Below are positions 1-7,808 of a stretch of 64,000 nucleotides of DNA, piece by piece. Numbering within the stretch: the first letter of the stretch is position 1; the number at the start of each line of letters is the position of its first letter. Under the pieces are notes generated by a model. It was not told the DNA's origin and did not search any database. It saw nothing but the letters and a program-made list of their open reading frames with translations. This DNA is from Corynebacterium fournieri (lineage in GTDB: Bacteria; Actinomycetota; Actinomycetes; Mycobacteriales; Mycobacteriaceae): positions 1,984,001 to 2,048,000 of the forward strand of contig NZ_CP047210.1 in NCBI RefSeq assembly GCF_030408775.1, written 5' to 3'. The position numbers were made by a program, and so were the translations under genes.

Positions 1-231
1 GAACTCGCGGGCGGCACCTGCGGCGGTTTCTGCCACTTCCTCCGAGCCGGTTTGCAGACCGTGATCCACCACCACGCAGCGCACGTCCTTGCCTTCCGCT
101 GCGGCGGCCGCGGCCAGAGCGAGTGAGTCGGGCCCGCCGGACAGGCCGATGACAGCCGGGGAGGTCAGCGGCCGCACGGCGCGTCGACAAGCGAGAAAGT
201 GCGGGCTGCGGCGCGGCCAGAAAGGATCCAT
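1..231 (-). CDS. tilS: tRNA(Ile)-lysidine synthase TilS, N-terminal part (cut by window edge)
   Basis: The visible 77 codons encode the start of a PP-loop ATPase. The motif SGGPDS lies at about residues 31-36, followed by a hydrophobic strand and VVVDHG, the usual order for TilS. TilS adds lysine to C34 of the AUA-reading tRNA(Ile) in the cytoplasm. The ATG at 231-229 overlaps the TGA stop of the upstream dacB by one base (TGATG), so the two genes are translationally coupled. A dacB-tilS order is common in corynebacteria. The catalytic C-terminal half lies outside the window. MesJ-type PP-loop relatives cannot be fully excluded, but the motif and neighbour make TilS the best call. Confidence 0.85.
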   Translation of the reverse strand, partial: MDPFWPRRSPHFLACRRAVRPLTSPAVIGLSGGPDSLALAAAAAAEGKDVRCVVVDHGLQTGSEEVAETAAGAAREF

Positions 232-1487
232 CAGTAGTCGCGCAGCGCGGAGGTGAACTCGTCCATCGCCCGGCGCGCCGCGAGCACGTCGGCGTCGTTG
301 CAGATCAGCGCGAAGGTGTAGACGTTGCCCTCCATGCTGGTCACCGTGCCCGCCAGTGAGGCGGTGCCGTCGAGCGTGCCAGTTTTCGCACGAACCCAGC
401 CGCGGCCCGGCAAGTCCGCGAAACGGTCCTCCAGGGTGCCCTCGCCGGCGGCGACGGGCAGGGCGGACAGCAGCGCACGCAGTTCGGGCGCGGCGATCGC
501 GTCGTGCAGCAGCGCGTCGAGCAGCTTCGGGGCGATGCGGTCCTCGGTGGACAGCCCGGAATTGTCTCGCAGCACCACCCCGGCAACGTCAAAGCCGTAC
601 TCCTCCAGCACGCTCAGCGTCTCCCCCGGCGCGTCCGTGGTCCCGCGCGCAAGCGCCACCTCGCGGCCGATCGCCTCCGCGTAGACGTTGTCGGAGTTCT
701 TCATCATCAGCTCGAGCCGCTCCGCCAGAGTCGGCGACTCCACCGCGGCAACGCGCTCCCCGTCTGCCGGGGCGGAGCTGACGCCGACGGTCTTCGCGCC
801 CACGCGGTCCGCCAGCGCCTGCGCAACGTCCAGGGCCGGGGTGTGCGAGCGCGGCACGTCGCCGGCGGTCTCGCCGTCGAGTCGCCCGCCGGAGAGCATC
901 GCCGGCTGCAGCGGGGCAACAAAGCCGCCGTCGATGTCCAGCGGGTTCCAGCCCGGCAGCATCTCCTCCATTCCGTCCCAGGCGGTGGTGTCGATGAGCA
1001 CCGAGTCCGCGGCTCCCACCTGCTCGGCCAGCTCGTCCATCGCCTCCGCGTCCAGCCACACGTCGCCGGCGGCCTTGATGGTCACCTCCCCCGGGTTCGC
1101 GCCGCGCACCACCTCGGTGGTGATGCGGTCTTCGGCCCCCAAGCTCAACAGCGCTGCGGACGCGGTGAGCAGCTTCGTCACCGACGCCGGGCGCAGCGCC
1201 TCGCCGGAGGCGCGCTCAAACACCACCTCGCCCTCCTTGTCGGACACGCGGCCGTGAAAGGTGCCCAGGTCGGGGTTTGCGGCGAGGGATTCCAGGGTGG
1301 CGCGCAGCGAAGCGTCGTCGATAGGCGAAGGCGAAGCCGGCTCAAGCGCCTGCGGCGCGGACTGGAGTTGGTACGGCGGGGCGTGCGTGATCTCGGAGAG
1401 CTGCTCGTGCGCCGCGATGCCGAAGCCCGCCACGCCGCCGACTGCTGCCAGTGCCACCGCGCCGGCGACCCATGTCCATACCTTCAT
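231..1487 (-). CDS. dacB: D-alanyl-D-alanine carboxypeptidase/endopeptidase (PBP4, peptidase S13)
   Basis: This 418-residue exported penicillin-binding protein trims peptidoglycan stem peptides outside the membrane. A hydrophobic N-terminal segment at residues 4-26 acts as signal or anchor. The three penicillin-binding motifs are present in order: SVTK at 102-105 with the acylated serine 102, SDN at 265-267, and KTG at 368-370. The frame is open further upstream, but the ATG at 1487 begins a proper signal sequence and follows a TACCAT box by 8 nt, suggesting a leaderless start. It is divergent from ppa and its stop overlaps the tilS start. Length and motif spacing suit the S13 family. Specificity between carboxypeptidase and endopeptidase activity cannot be read from sequence. 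Confidence 0.9.
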   Translation of the reverse strand: MKVWTWVAGAVALAAVGGVAGFGIAAHEQLSEITHAPPYQLQSAPQALEPASPSPIDDASLRATLESLAANPDLGTFHGRVSDKEGEVVFERASGEALRPASVTKLLTASAALLSLGAEDRITTEVVRGANPGEVTIKAAGDVWLDAEAMDELAEQVGAADSVLIDTTAWDGMEEMLPGWNPLDIDGGFVAPLQPAMLSGGRLDGETAGDVPRSHTPALDVAQALADRVGAKTVGVSSAPADGERVAAVESPTLAERLELMMKNSDNVYAEAIGREVALARGTTDAPGETLSVLEEYGFDVAGVVLRDNSGLSTEDRIAPKLLDALLHDAIAAPELRALLSALPVAAGEGTLEDRFADLPGRGWVRAKTGTLDGTASLAGTVTSMEGNVYTFALICNDADVLAARRAMDEFTSALRDY

Positions 1488-1508
1488 CGGCGCACATGGT
1501 AGCCGAAG

Positions 1509-1514
1509 TATGAT
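1509..1514 (+). promoter_or_regulatory. Probable -10 box of ppa
   Basis: TATGAT lies 34 bases before the ppa ATG, in the short space between the divergent dacB and ppa starts. No clear -35 was seen. Confidence 0.45.
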
Positions 1515-1548
1515 GGCGTGCGGACATTCACCGAACAAAGGAGAAGTA

Positions 1549-2082
1549 ATGGCTATCGAGGTCATCATCGAGATCCCCAAGGGCTCCCGCAACAAGTACG
1601 AGGTCGACCACGAGACCGGTCGCGTCTTCCTCGACCGCTACCTGTTCACCCCGATGGCGTACCCGGCGGACTACGGCTTCATCGACAACACCCTGGCCGA
1701 CGACGGCGACCCGCTCGACGCACTCGTGATCACCCCGGAGCCGGTCTTCCCCGGCGTGACCGTCATCGCCCGCCCCATCGGCGTGTTCAAGATGACCGAC
1801 GAGGCCGGCGGCGACGACAAGCTGCTCTGCGTCATCGACGACGTGCGCTACGAGTCCTACCAGGACATCTCCGACGTCTCCGACTTTGTTAAGGACGAGA
1901 TCGAGCACTTCTTCGTGCACTACAAGGACCTCGAGCCGAACAAGGAAGTCACCGGCTCCGGCTGGGGCGACAAGGCTGAGGCCGAGGCGATCCTGCAGGC
2001 CGCGCTCGACGAGTTCAAGCGCGTGGGCGACAACTCCCGCGAGGGCCTCGAGGCGGACAAGGACGCCAAGACCGAGAACTAA
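1549..2082 (+). CDS. ppa: Inorganic pyrophosphatase
   Basis: The 177-residue product is a family I soluble pyrophosphatase, which hydrolyses PPi to phosphate and pulls biosynthetic reactions forward. The Mg-binding signature DGDPLD is at about residues 52-57, preceded by YPADYGFI. The length is normal for the bacterial enzyme. The start is fixed by the purine-rich Shine-Dalgarno AAAGGAG just upstream and by the family N-terminus; a longer upstream reading frame is spurious. The C-terminal tail is acidic and lysine-rich. A strong terminator follows directly, so the gene is probably monocistronic. Confidence 0.95.
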   Translation: MAIEVIIEIPKGSRNKYEVDHETGRVFLDRYLFTPMAYPADYGFIDNTLADDGDPLDALVITPEPVFPGVTVIARPIGVFKMTDEAGGDDKLLCVIDDVRYESYQDISDVSDFVKDEIEHFFVHYKDLEPNKEVTGSGWGDKAEAEAILQAALDEFKRVGDNSREGLEADKDAKTEN

Positions 2083-2096
2083 GCTTGACCGCGCCT

Positions 2097-2132
2097 AAAG
2101 CCGGGCCCGCATCGTTGCGAGCCCGGCTTTTT
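2097..2132. terminator. Rho-independent terminator between ppa and the convergent metalloprotease gene
   Basis: AAAGCCGGGC (2097-2106) pairs perfectly with GCCCGGCTTT (2121-2130), flanked by T-rich sequence on the plus strand and A-rich sequence on the other side. It probably works in both directions. Confidence 0.85.
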
Positions 2133-2138
2133 GTGCTT

Positions 2139-4124
2139 TTAGAACAGGCCGTTCATGTAGGCCCAGCCAGCCGCGCCGAGTGTGCCCAGCAGCAGGGCAA
2201 TGATCGGGATGAGGATGCCGGCGGAGGATCCGCCCACTTGCGCCTCCTTGCCGTCCCCGTTCTGCGGGTTGGCCGGCACCGTGACATCGATGGTCCGCGT
2301 GGTGATCTCCCGCGGCTTCTCGCTAGCCGGAGTGGTCGTCTCAGCAACGGGTCGCGTGGTCAGGGTCGGCTGCACCCAGTGCGTCGTTGTCTTCTGTTCG
2401 CCGGTGACCTCGACCGTGCGATGCTCCGACGTCGAAGTGGGCATGTCTTCGCTTGTCGACGCCAAGGTGTCCGCCGCAGCTGCGGACGTTGACGTCGCAG
2501 TCGTCGTGGTCTCGGACGCCGCCGTCTCAGACGGTGCCGCCACCACAGTGGTCACACTCGCCCTGGTGGACGGCTTCGGCGCTACAGCCCGCGACGAGCT
2601 CGGAGCAGACGCAACACTCGGCGAACGGGAGGTAACGCTCACCGCACTGGAGGCGGTCGATGGCTTCGCTGCAGTCGTGCTCAGAACAGGCGTCGTGGTG
2701 GTAGTCGACGCCTTCGCTGCAGTCGTCGTGGCCGCGGACGGTGCCGTCTCGGACATCTCCGGCTCAGACGGTGCTGCCGCCACAGTGGTCACACTCGACC
2801 TAGTGGACGGCTTCGGCGCAACCGCCTCCGACGAGCTCGGAACAGAAGCGACTGGCGGAGCCGTCGTGGTGGTTGCCGTCGTCGTAGTCAGCTCAACCGT
2901 GGTCGTTTCCGTGGCGGAAGTCGGTTGCTGCGAAGGCGCGCTGGTCGACGATTCAACGGCCTCATCGGGGTGAGCAGCAACGTATTCGTCGCGGTTCTCG
3001 GTCGCCTGGGCGTATCGGTCCAGCGCTTTCTCTAGCTGCGCTGTTGCCTCGTCTACCCCAACGCCGGACGCCTGAGCTTGCTTCAGGGCGTCCAAAGCGT
3101 CTACGTACTCGTCGGCAGTCTGACGGACCATCGCAACTGCCTCAGCCAAGGAAGAAGGCTTGGGTAGTTCTGTTTTCGCTTCTGCCGTAGCAGAAGACTC
3201 AACGGGTGCGGAGGGCTCCGGCTCGTCCACGACTGCAGTAGTGGTGGACGGTTCTGGGGAGGATTCCGTCGCCGGCTCGGTCACGTAAACAGTCGACGGC
3301 GCAATGGAAGGCTCCGGGGAGGGCTCCGGCGACGGTTCAACAGACGGCTCTACCGTCGGCTCGACAGTGGGCTCCAGCGACGGCTCCTCGGACGGCTCAA
3401 CAGAGGTCGCTACCGACGGCTCCGCGGAAGGTTCTACCGAGGTCTCGGCGGGCGCGGAAGTCTCAGGGGCCGGCGCGGCAGTGGTCGTGGTCAGCGGAAG
3501 ACCTTTGTACTGCGCAAGGTTGTTGGCTTGGATGAGCACCTGCGCGTCTAGCGGCTGCGGGGTCTTTGCAATCTTGCCGCGGTTGGTGCCGTCTTTCATC
3601 AGGGCGCCGTCGCAGGAGTGCGCCATGCCCATGGCGTGGCCGAGCTCGTGCGCAATCGTCATGACCAGGCTCTCGATGTAGCCGTTGCGCAGGATGGCCG
3701 GGTTAAGCAGCAGCTCCATGTTGTTCACGTCGCCCTGTACGCGGCCGACAACGTAGCCGCCGAGGTCCGCCTCGCGGACCGTGACCACTTTGTAGCCGGG
3801 CTGGTTGACGTATTCGAAGCGGATCAGGCCGCCAGTGGCGCTCGCCCACTGGTCCGTCGCCTGGGTGATGTACGGCTTGTACTTCTCCGGCGCGTAGATG
3901 CGCAACAGGTTGCCGTCGATGGCGTTGTCATTCGGGCCGAAAACAAACTGGCCCAAGTTGGGGATCGGTTGGCCTGCTTTCGCTGCTGCAGTGGCAGCCC
4001 TGCATTCGCTGCCGAGGGGGTCCACCGCTGCGTCTGCCGGCGCGGCAACGAGGCCGAGGCCGATCGCAGTCGCACAGGCGGCGGAGAGAAGATGTCTATA
4101 ATTCACCAACTCAGAGAACACCAT
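2139..4124 (-). CDS. Secreted, membrane-anchored metzincin-like zinc metalloprotease with long Ser/Thr/Pro stalk
   Basis: The 661-residue product has a signal sequence (about residues 11-32) and a small protease domain up to about residue 210. The zinc site HELGHAMGMAH is at 159-169, the HExxHxxGxxH pattern of metzincins, with no Met-turn that I can assign confidently. A long low-complexity stalk follows: a PSVEPS/PSPEPS-type repeat zone, a short charged helical segment, and a Thr/Ser/Ala-rich zone. It ends in a single hydrophobic helix with the terminal residues MNGLF and no LPxTG. The C-terminal helix resembles that of the metalloprotease at 61564-63996. The gene starts 18 nt after the stop of the preceding minus-strand gene, so they may be co-transcribed. 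A GTG at 4106 is an alternative start. The substrate is unknown. Confidence 0.75.
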   Translation of the reverse strand: MVFSELVNYRHLLSAACATAIGLGLVAAPADAAVDPLGSECRAATAAAKAGQPIPNLGQFVFGPNDNAIDGNLLRIYAPEKYKPYITQATDQWASATGGLIRFEYVNQPGYKVVTVREADLGGYVVGRVQGDVNNMELLLNPAILRNGYIESLVMTIAHELGHAMGMAHSCDGALMKDGTNRGKIAKTPQPLDAQVLIQANNLAQYKGLPLTTTTAAPAPETSAPAETSVEPSAEPSVATSVEPSEEPSLEPTVEPTVEPSVEPSPEPSPEPSIAPSTVYVTEPATESSPEPSTTTAVVDEPEPSAPVESSATAEAKTELPKPSSLAEAVAMVRQTADEYVDALDALKQAQASGVGVDEATAQLEKALDRYAQATENRDEYVAAHPDEAVESSTSAPSQQPTSATETTTVELTTTTATTTTAPPVASVPSSSEAVAPKPSTRSSVTTVAAAPSEPEMSETAPSAATTTAAKASTTTTTPVLSTTAAKPSTASSAVSVTSRSPSVASAPSSSRAVAPKPSTRASVTTVVAAPSETAASETTTTATSTSAAAADTLASTSEDMPTSTSEHRTVEVTGEQKTTTHWVQPTLTTRPVAETTTPASEKPREITTRTIDVTVPANPQNGDGKEAQVGGSSAGILIPIIALLLGTLGAAGWAYMNGLF

Positions 4125-4142
4125 TCTCCAAGCTTGCGCAAA

Positions 4143-4901
4143 TTAGACCAGGCGACGGCGCGCGAACGCGAAGAATGCTGCGCCCAAACCGCCAGCCAGT
4201 GCGAGGGCGAACAGTGCACGGACCACAGTGTTCGAGCCGGTGGCGGCCTCGAGGCCGCGGGCTGCGTACGGTGTCGCAGCACTTTCTTGCTTTGCGACGT
4301 CTTCGTCACCGCCAGCACGAGCCGCCTCAAGGCCCTGACGCCCCACTTCACCCGCGTTCGCCTGGACCAACGCATCGGACTGAGCGGTCTCATCCGACGT
4401 GACATCCGCGTTGACGCGGGTGACGTCTGCGACGAAGGTGTGGCCGTCCTTGTTCAGGAAGTAAGTCTCGCCGTCAAGCGTGAGCACCGGCGGGAACTTC
4501 AGCAGGCCGCCGGCGACAGGTGCGCTATCAGCCGGGTCCACGTCGTCCGCGCCGAGGGGTATCTCCGAGACGGTTTCCGGCACCGGAGCCGCCTCGGTGG
4601 CGCTGGTAGCGGCCGGCTGGTCGGAGGGCTGGTCGCGGATCACGCCGGCGTCGATAAGCCCGGCGACAGCTGCGTCCGCAACGGCTACTGCACGTTCCTG
4701 CTGCCCACTGTCCAACTGTGCGTACGGCTGAGCGGCCTCCTGGAGGCTGCGCACGTAGTGGGAGCCCTCCTCGTTGAGGAAGTACTGCTCGCCGTGAGCG
4801 TTGGCGGTCTGCGCCGGCAGGTCCTGCGCAAACGCGGCGACCGGGACGGCGGCGAATGCGGCGGCAGCGACAACAGCGGCGGTGCGGGCGGTGCGGAACA
4901 T
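4143..4901 (-). CDS. Exported protein with YFLN repeats and a TG-containing C-terminal anchor tail
   Basis: I do not recognise this 252-residue protein. It has a signal peptide ending near AFAQD (residue 26). Two copies of a short motif follow, YFLNEEG and YFLNKDG, each followed by a hydrophobic-aromatic strand, within an Ala/Asp-rich helical body. The C-terminus is EAATGSN, a hydrophobic stretch and RRRLV, which has the layout of a sortase signal but not its consensus. The paralogue at 5070-6002 shares both features. The ATG at 4901 was chosen because it opens a clean signal peptide with GGAG upstream. It lies downstream of a class E-like sortase gene on the same strand. Function is unknown. 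Confidence 0.6.
   Translation of the reverse strand: MFRTARTAAVVAAAAFAAVPVAAFAQDLPAQTANAHGEQYFLNEEGSHYVRSLQEAAQPYAQLDSGQQERAVAVADAAVAGLIDAGVIRDQPSDQPAATSATEAAPVPETVSEIPLGADDVDPADSAPVAGGLLKFPPVLTLDGETYFLNKDGHTFVADVTRVNADVTSDETAQSDALVQANAGEVGRQGLEAARAGGDEDVAKQESAATPYAARGLEAATGSNTVVRALFALALAGGLGAAFFAFARRRLV
4649..4659 (+). repeat. CGTCGATAAGC motif, first of 13 exact copies
   Basis: Exact copies on the plus strand start at 4649, 14907, 17371, 35906, 42324 and 45965, and on the minus strand the 11-mer spans 9040-9050, 10666-10676, 16949-16959, 24086-24096, 33518-33528, 52014-52024 and 57786-57796. One-base variants are CGTCGACAAGC at 182, 2451 (minus) and 52505, and CGTCGATAGGC at 1316, 13756 (minus) and 23019. 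Function unknown. Confidence 0.85.
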
Positions 4902-4957
4902 GACAGTCTCCTCGGAGGCTCGGGAAGCTCGAGCAAAAGCCTCAAGCATTGGTTGAG

Positions 4958-4963
4958 AGTCTA
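4958..4963 (-). promoter_or_regulatory. Possible -10 box for the 4143-4901 gene
   Basis: On the minus strand TAGACT occurs about 57 bases before the start codon. The same hexamer occurs at 6024-6029 before the paralogous gene. This is weak evidence for a shared promoter type. Confidence 0.3.
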
Positions 4964-5018
4964 CACACTTCAACCACAACTTTCACTCCAATAACACTGG
5001 GTTTGCCCCAAAATGCCG

Positions 5019-5050
5019 AAGGCCCGGTTACGGCGACGTAACCGGGCCTT
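5019..5050 (-). terminator. Terminator after the 5070-6002 gene
   Basis: A perfect 12-bp stem, AAGGCCCGGTTA with TAACCGGGCCTT, and an 8-nt loop lie 20 bases past the stop codon. This separates the gene from the following paralogue. Confidence 0.85.
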
Positions 5051-5069
5051 CAGGAGCAACAGCAGGCGC

Positions 5070-6002
5070 TTAGACCAGGAAGCGGCGGCCTGCCACGAAT
5101 GCGGCTACACCCAGCAAGGTGGCGAGCACCAGAGCAAACAGGGTGCGGGCAACCGTGTTGGAGCCGGTCTCGGCCTCAACGCCACGGGTTGCCGCGGCAG
5201 CCTGCTGCGCAGCAATCTCGTCGGCGTGCTCAGCACGGAGCTGATCAGACTTGGCCTTCTCCTCCGGGGTCGGCTCCTGGTTCACGCGGTCGGAAGAGCC
5301 CACGAGGGTCTGGCCGTCCTGGTTGAGGAAGTAGGTCACGCCGGCGATGACGATCGGGACACCGATCGCGGCAGCGGCGATTGCGGCGATCGCACCGGTG
5401 GAAAGCCCGGAATTTGCGTCGCCAGCAGCACCGTTCGAGGAGCCAGCGCCGGTAACCTCGACCTCGACATCGCCCTTACCCTCGCCAGTCGCACCAGCGG
5501 TGCCGGTCGCGCCAGCCTTGCCCTCAACCGGCTTCGGCTCCCCTGCGGCAGTGCCGTTAGGTTCGCCGTTCGGCTGCTCCGCCAGGGTCAGGGTGGTGCT
5601 CGGGTTCCCCTGAGCACCCGCCTGAGCACCCTCATTGACCACAATCGATCCGTCATCGACACGCGCCGGAATGGTGATCGCCGGCGTCGAGCCGTCCTTA
5701 AAAGTGATCACAAGATCGCCGGCATCGTTCGTGCTCAACTCCGGAACGTTTTCAGCGCCAGCCGGCAGCTCGGTCGGCACGTATGCGCCGTTGATCAGCT
5801 GGTAGTAGTTGCCGTTAGCGTCGGCAACCTGCGTCGGCAGGTCGAGTCCGCCGTTCGCCTCAACAGCCGCCTCAGAGCTGGCAGCTTCAGGAGCGGCCGT
5901 CTCGGTGGTGGTTGCAGTCTGTGCGTCGGCGGCGGGGGTGACAGAGAACGCGATCGCGCCAGCCATAGCGGCAGCGGTCAGCGTGCGGATGGTGCGCTTC
6001 AT
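5070..6002 (-). CDS. Exported protein, paralogue of the 4143-4901 product, with TG-containing C-terminal tail
   Basis: This is a 310-residue unrecognised protein with a signal peptide (cleavage near residue 27, ADAQ). It has one YFLNQDG motif in the C-terminal third, a Gly/Ala-rich middle with collagen-like GATG stretches, and a hydrophobic segment before the YFLN motif. The tail is EAETGSN, then VARTLFAL, a hydrophobic run, and GRRFLV. The tail matches that of the neighbour at 4143-4901 almost residue for residue, so the two are paralogues. The start ATG has GGAG at a good distance. The gene has its own terminator. I infer cell-envelope location with the C-terminus anchored; attachment by the upstream sortase is a hypothesis. 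Confidence 0.6.
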   Translation of the reverse strand: MKRTIRTLTAAAMAGAIAFSVTPAADAQTATTTETAAPEAASSEAAVEANGGLDLPTQVADANGNYYQLINGAYVPTELPAGAENVPELSTNDAGDLVITFKDGSTPAITIPARVDDGSIVVNEGAQAGAQGNPSTTLTLAEQPNGEPNGTAAGEPKPVEGKAGATGTAGATGEGKGDVEVEVTGAGSSNGAAGDANSGLSTGAIAAIAAAAIGVPIVIAGVTYFLNQDGQTLVGSSDRVNQEPTPEEKAKSDQLRAEHADEIAAQQAAAATRGVEAETGSNTVARTLFALVLATLLGVAAFVAGRRFLV

Positions 6003-6160
6003 ACGGGTGCTCCTATCAGAAAAAGTCTAAACCTCAGGTGGAAGGTTATGCCACAACAGTAAACACTATTCACACAAGTCTCAACGAAAACTTCAGACTT
6101 TTTGCCAAAATTCGATAATTCCGCAGGTCAACGCCCGAAAAATCGTCTACAAAACCGCAG

Positions 6161-6871
6161 CTACCGCGGCTCAAAGGCCATCTCGACCTCTTCATCCGTA
6201 ACCGTGCCGGCAAGCTGCCACCCCACCACAGCATTGCGCACGCTGTCCGCCAGCAGGTTCGCCGGCTGGATGCACGAAATGGTGAGCAACCTGCCCGGCA
6301 TCGGGCCCGTGCCCCAAATCTCCGCGTTGCCCGCCAGCGTGCCCTTATCCGGATCATGCAGGTCAGTGGCGGTGTACTTCAACCAGTCGTCCCCGGAGGA
6401 CTCGGTGCGGATGAACACCGTATCGCCGACAGCGACGGTGTGGCGCTCAGCTTTGCCGTCGTAAAGCTTGTTGAACACCGCGTTGACCCCGGCGCCCGTG
6501 TGGCCCGCCACCACAACAATGTCGCCCGCGTCCGTGCCGGGCAGCTGATACGGGTACCCCTCCCCCGTCAGCGCGCACGCCTTATCCATAACCTTCGGGT
6601 CGATTTTGCCGTCCACCACGCGGCAGTCCGCCTGCTCAAACTCGGCGCGCAGCCCCAGCACCGGCACCACCATTTCCACCGGCCGCGATTGCGCAATCGA
6701 GGCGGCTGCTTGACGACGAGGCGCCGCCGAAACCGACGTCTCCTGCGCGGGCAGCGACGTCTCCTGCGCGGGTGGGTCCGAAGGATCGTCGCGAAGCAAG
6801 GCGTGAACCCCGGCGCGCACGAGCAGGAACACAATCAGCAGCGCGACAATGCGACGGACGTGGTACTTCAC
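6161..6871 (-). CDS. Sortase, class E-like (housekeeping type)
   Basis: A 236-residue membrane protein with a single N-terminal transmembrane helix (residues 8-26) and a sortase domain from about residue 65. The catalytic histidine is His124 in VAGHTGAG and the catalytic cysteine is Cys200 in LLTISC, with an arginine at 212 as the likely third residue. One helix, no C-terminal helix and no lid point to a housekeeping transpeptidase rather than a pilus polymerase. Class E enzymes prefer LAxTG, and three proteins in this window carry LASTG or LADTG signals. I chose the GTG at 6871 because TATGAT lies 7 nt upstream, as in leaderless genes; ATGs at 6883 and 6892 are alternatives. The segment PAQETS is repeated in the linker. 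Class F is a less likely assignment. Confidence 0.75.
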   Translation of the reverse strand: MKYHVRRIVALLIVFLLVRAGVHALLRDDPSDPPAQETSLPAQETSVSAAPRRQAAASIAQSRPVEMVVPVLGLRAEFEQADCRVVDGKIDPKVMDKACALTGEGYPYQLPGTDAGDIVVVAGHTGAGVNAVFNKLYDGKAERHTVAVGDTVFIRTESSGDDWLKYTATDLHDPDKGTLAGNAEIWGTGPMPGRLLTISCIQPANLLADSVRNAVVGWQLAGTVTDEEVEMAFEPR

Positions 6872-6877
6872 GGCGGT

Positions 6878-6884
6878 TATCATA
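6878..6884. promoter_or_regulatory. Shared bidirectional -10 box of the sortase and rhodanese genes
   Basis: TATCATA reads TATCAT on the plus strand and TATGAT on the minus strand. Each is followed by exactly 7 nt and then a start codon, ATG 6891 on plus and GTG 6871 on minus. Both transcripts are probably leaderless and may compete for the site. Confidence 0.55.
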
Positions 6885-6890
6885 CGAGCC

Positions 6891-7187
6891 ATGAAGGAAG
6901 TTTCCGTTACTGAAGTCCCTGCAGGTGCCCAGCTGATCGACGTGCGCGAGCCCGACGAATACGCCGCCTTGCGCGCCGAGGGAGCCGTGAACATCCCCCT
7001 GTCCGAGTTCATCGCCCGCGCCGACGAAATCGACCCGGACCAGGACATCTACCTCATCTGCAAGTCCGGCGGCCGCAGCGCCCAGGCCGGCGAGTATCTC
7101 GAGCAGGCGCGCGGCTGGGACAACGTGATCAACGTCGCCGGCGGCACCACCGCATGGGTCGAACAGGGTCTGCCCCACCAAAATTAG
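6891..7187 (+). CDS. Rhodanese-like single-domain protein
   Basis: This 98-residue protein is one rhodanese domain, starting with the VREPDEY strand-turn. The active-site loop CKSGGRS is at 57-63 with Cys57 as the persulfide carrier. Rhodaneses of this size move sulfane sulfur between small thiols or proteins in the cytoplasm; the partner is unknown. The ATG at 6891 was preferred over an upstream one because it follows a -10-like box by 7 nt and matches the normal family start. It is divergent from the sortase gene, with promoter elements overlapping. A MarR-type gene follows 45 nt downstream and could be co-regulated. Confidence 0.85.
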   Translation: MKEVSVTEVPAGAQLIDVREPDEYAALRAEGAVNIPLSEFIARADEIDPDQDIYLICKSGGRSAQAGEYLEQARGWDNVINVAGGTTAWVEQGLPHQN

Positions 7188-7191
7188 GCAA

Positions 7192-7207
7192 CTCCCATTG
7201 TTGGGAG
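7192..7207. promoter_or_regulatory. Short inverted repeat upstream of the MarR gene (possible operator)
   Basis: CTCCCA and TGGGAG are separated by 4 nt, between the rhodanese stop and the marR start. MarR proteins often bind such dyads near their own promoter. It lacks a T-run, so termination is less likely. Confidence 0.35.
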
Positions 7208-7232
7208 CGCGCAAAAAGTTATGATGAGGCTT

Positions 7233-7670
7233 ATGTCGACGCTCCCCGAACTGCCGTCCACGCTCGCCAACTCACCGCACTTCCAGGTGGAACGCGTGCG
7301 CAGACACACCAAGGACGAGGTGGAGCGCGCCTTGGCCAAACAAAGCTCCACCATGCGCGAATTCTGGATCCTCGCGTGCGTGGACGTGGAGCCGATGAGC
7401 CAGCGGCAACTGTCGGAGCTGTTGCTCATCGACGCCTCCGACATGGTCCGCCTCATTGACAACCTGGAGAAGAACAACTGGGTCACCCGCGAGCGCGACC
7501 CGAAGGACCGCCGCCGCCAGATCGTCGCCGCCACCAAGAAGGGCTCGAAGGCGCTGTCGAAGCTCGCCTCCGACGTTGCAGACGCCGAGGACCGGGCGCT
7601 GGAGGCGTCCTCTAACAAGCAGTTGAAGAGCCTGCGCAAGCTGTCCCAGGCGCTGGAGGCAGAGGAGTAG
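7233..7670 (+). CDS. MarR-family transcriptional regulator
   Basis: The 145-residue protein shows the winged helix-turn-helix layout of MarR regulators: MSQRQLSELLLIDASDMVRLID as helix-turn-helix and recognition helix (about residues 55-76), then the wing RDPKDRRRQIVAAT, in which the DPxDRR signature is clear. Flanking helices form the dimer interface. No cysteine suitable for redox sensing is obvious. An in-frame ATG at 7221 would add four residues; the ATG at 7233 was chosen because the 7221 codon lies inside a TATGAT-like box. Targets are unknown. The nearby inverted repeat at 7192-7207 may be its operator. Confidence 0.85.
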   Translation: MSTLPELPSTLANSPHFQVERVRRHTKDEVERALAKQSSTMREFWILACVDVEPMSQRQLSELLLIDASDMVRLIDNLEKNNWVTRERDPKDRRRQIVAATKKGSKALSKLASDVADAEDRALEASSNKQLKSLRKLSQALEAEE

Positions 7671-7680
7671 GGCCGCGGGG

Positions 7681-7691
7681 CACACGCAGGC
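7681..7691 (+). repeat. 11-bp direct repeat, copy 1 (CACACGCAGGC)
   Basis: An identical 11-mer occurs at 8809-8819. Copy 1 lies 18 bases before the left palindrome of the nuclease unit and copy 2 lies 6 bases before the right palindrome. It may be a remnant of the element or of its insertion. Confidence 0.5.
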
Positions 7692-7709
7692 TGGCGTCGC
7701 TCCCGGCGC

Positions 7710-7779
7710 GGTTCCAGCTAGTAAGAGCCAGCTATGACGACTCTAGGGCCTTGATAGCTGGAACCTACTAGCTGGAACC
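7710..7779. repeat. 70-bp nested palindrome, left flank of DUF559 unit 1
   Basis: The outer arms GGTTCCAGCTAGTA (7710-7723) and TACTAGCTGGAACC (7766-7779) are perfect inverted repeats. An inner CCAGCTAT/ATAGCTGG pair nests inside. The core CCAGCTA thus appears twice directly, 14 nt apart, and twice inverted around an 18-nt loop. It lies 29 nt beyond the stop of the nuclease gene. The matching element at 8826-8895 has the same length and layout. Confidence 0.9.
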
Positions 7780-7808
7780 AGACCGCCGACCGGCTCCGTG
7801 CCCCCCCG

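Noticed and set aside
6161-7048. Longer 295-residue form of the sortase
   Set aside because: The extra N-terminal residues are antisense to the rhodanese coding sequence and lack a ribosome site. The GTG at 6871 fits the membrane-helix start and -10 spacing.
7710-7779. CRISPR-like repeats
   Set aside because: The repeated cores are palindromic and mirror-arranged in a single hairpin, without regular spacers and without cas genes.
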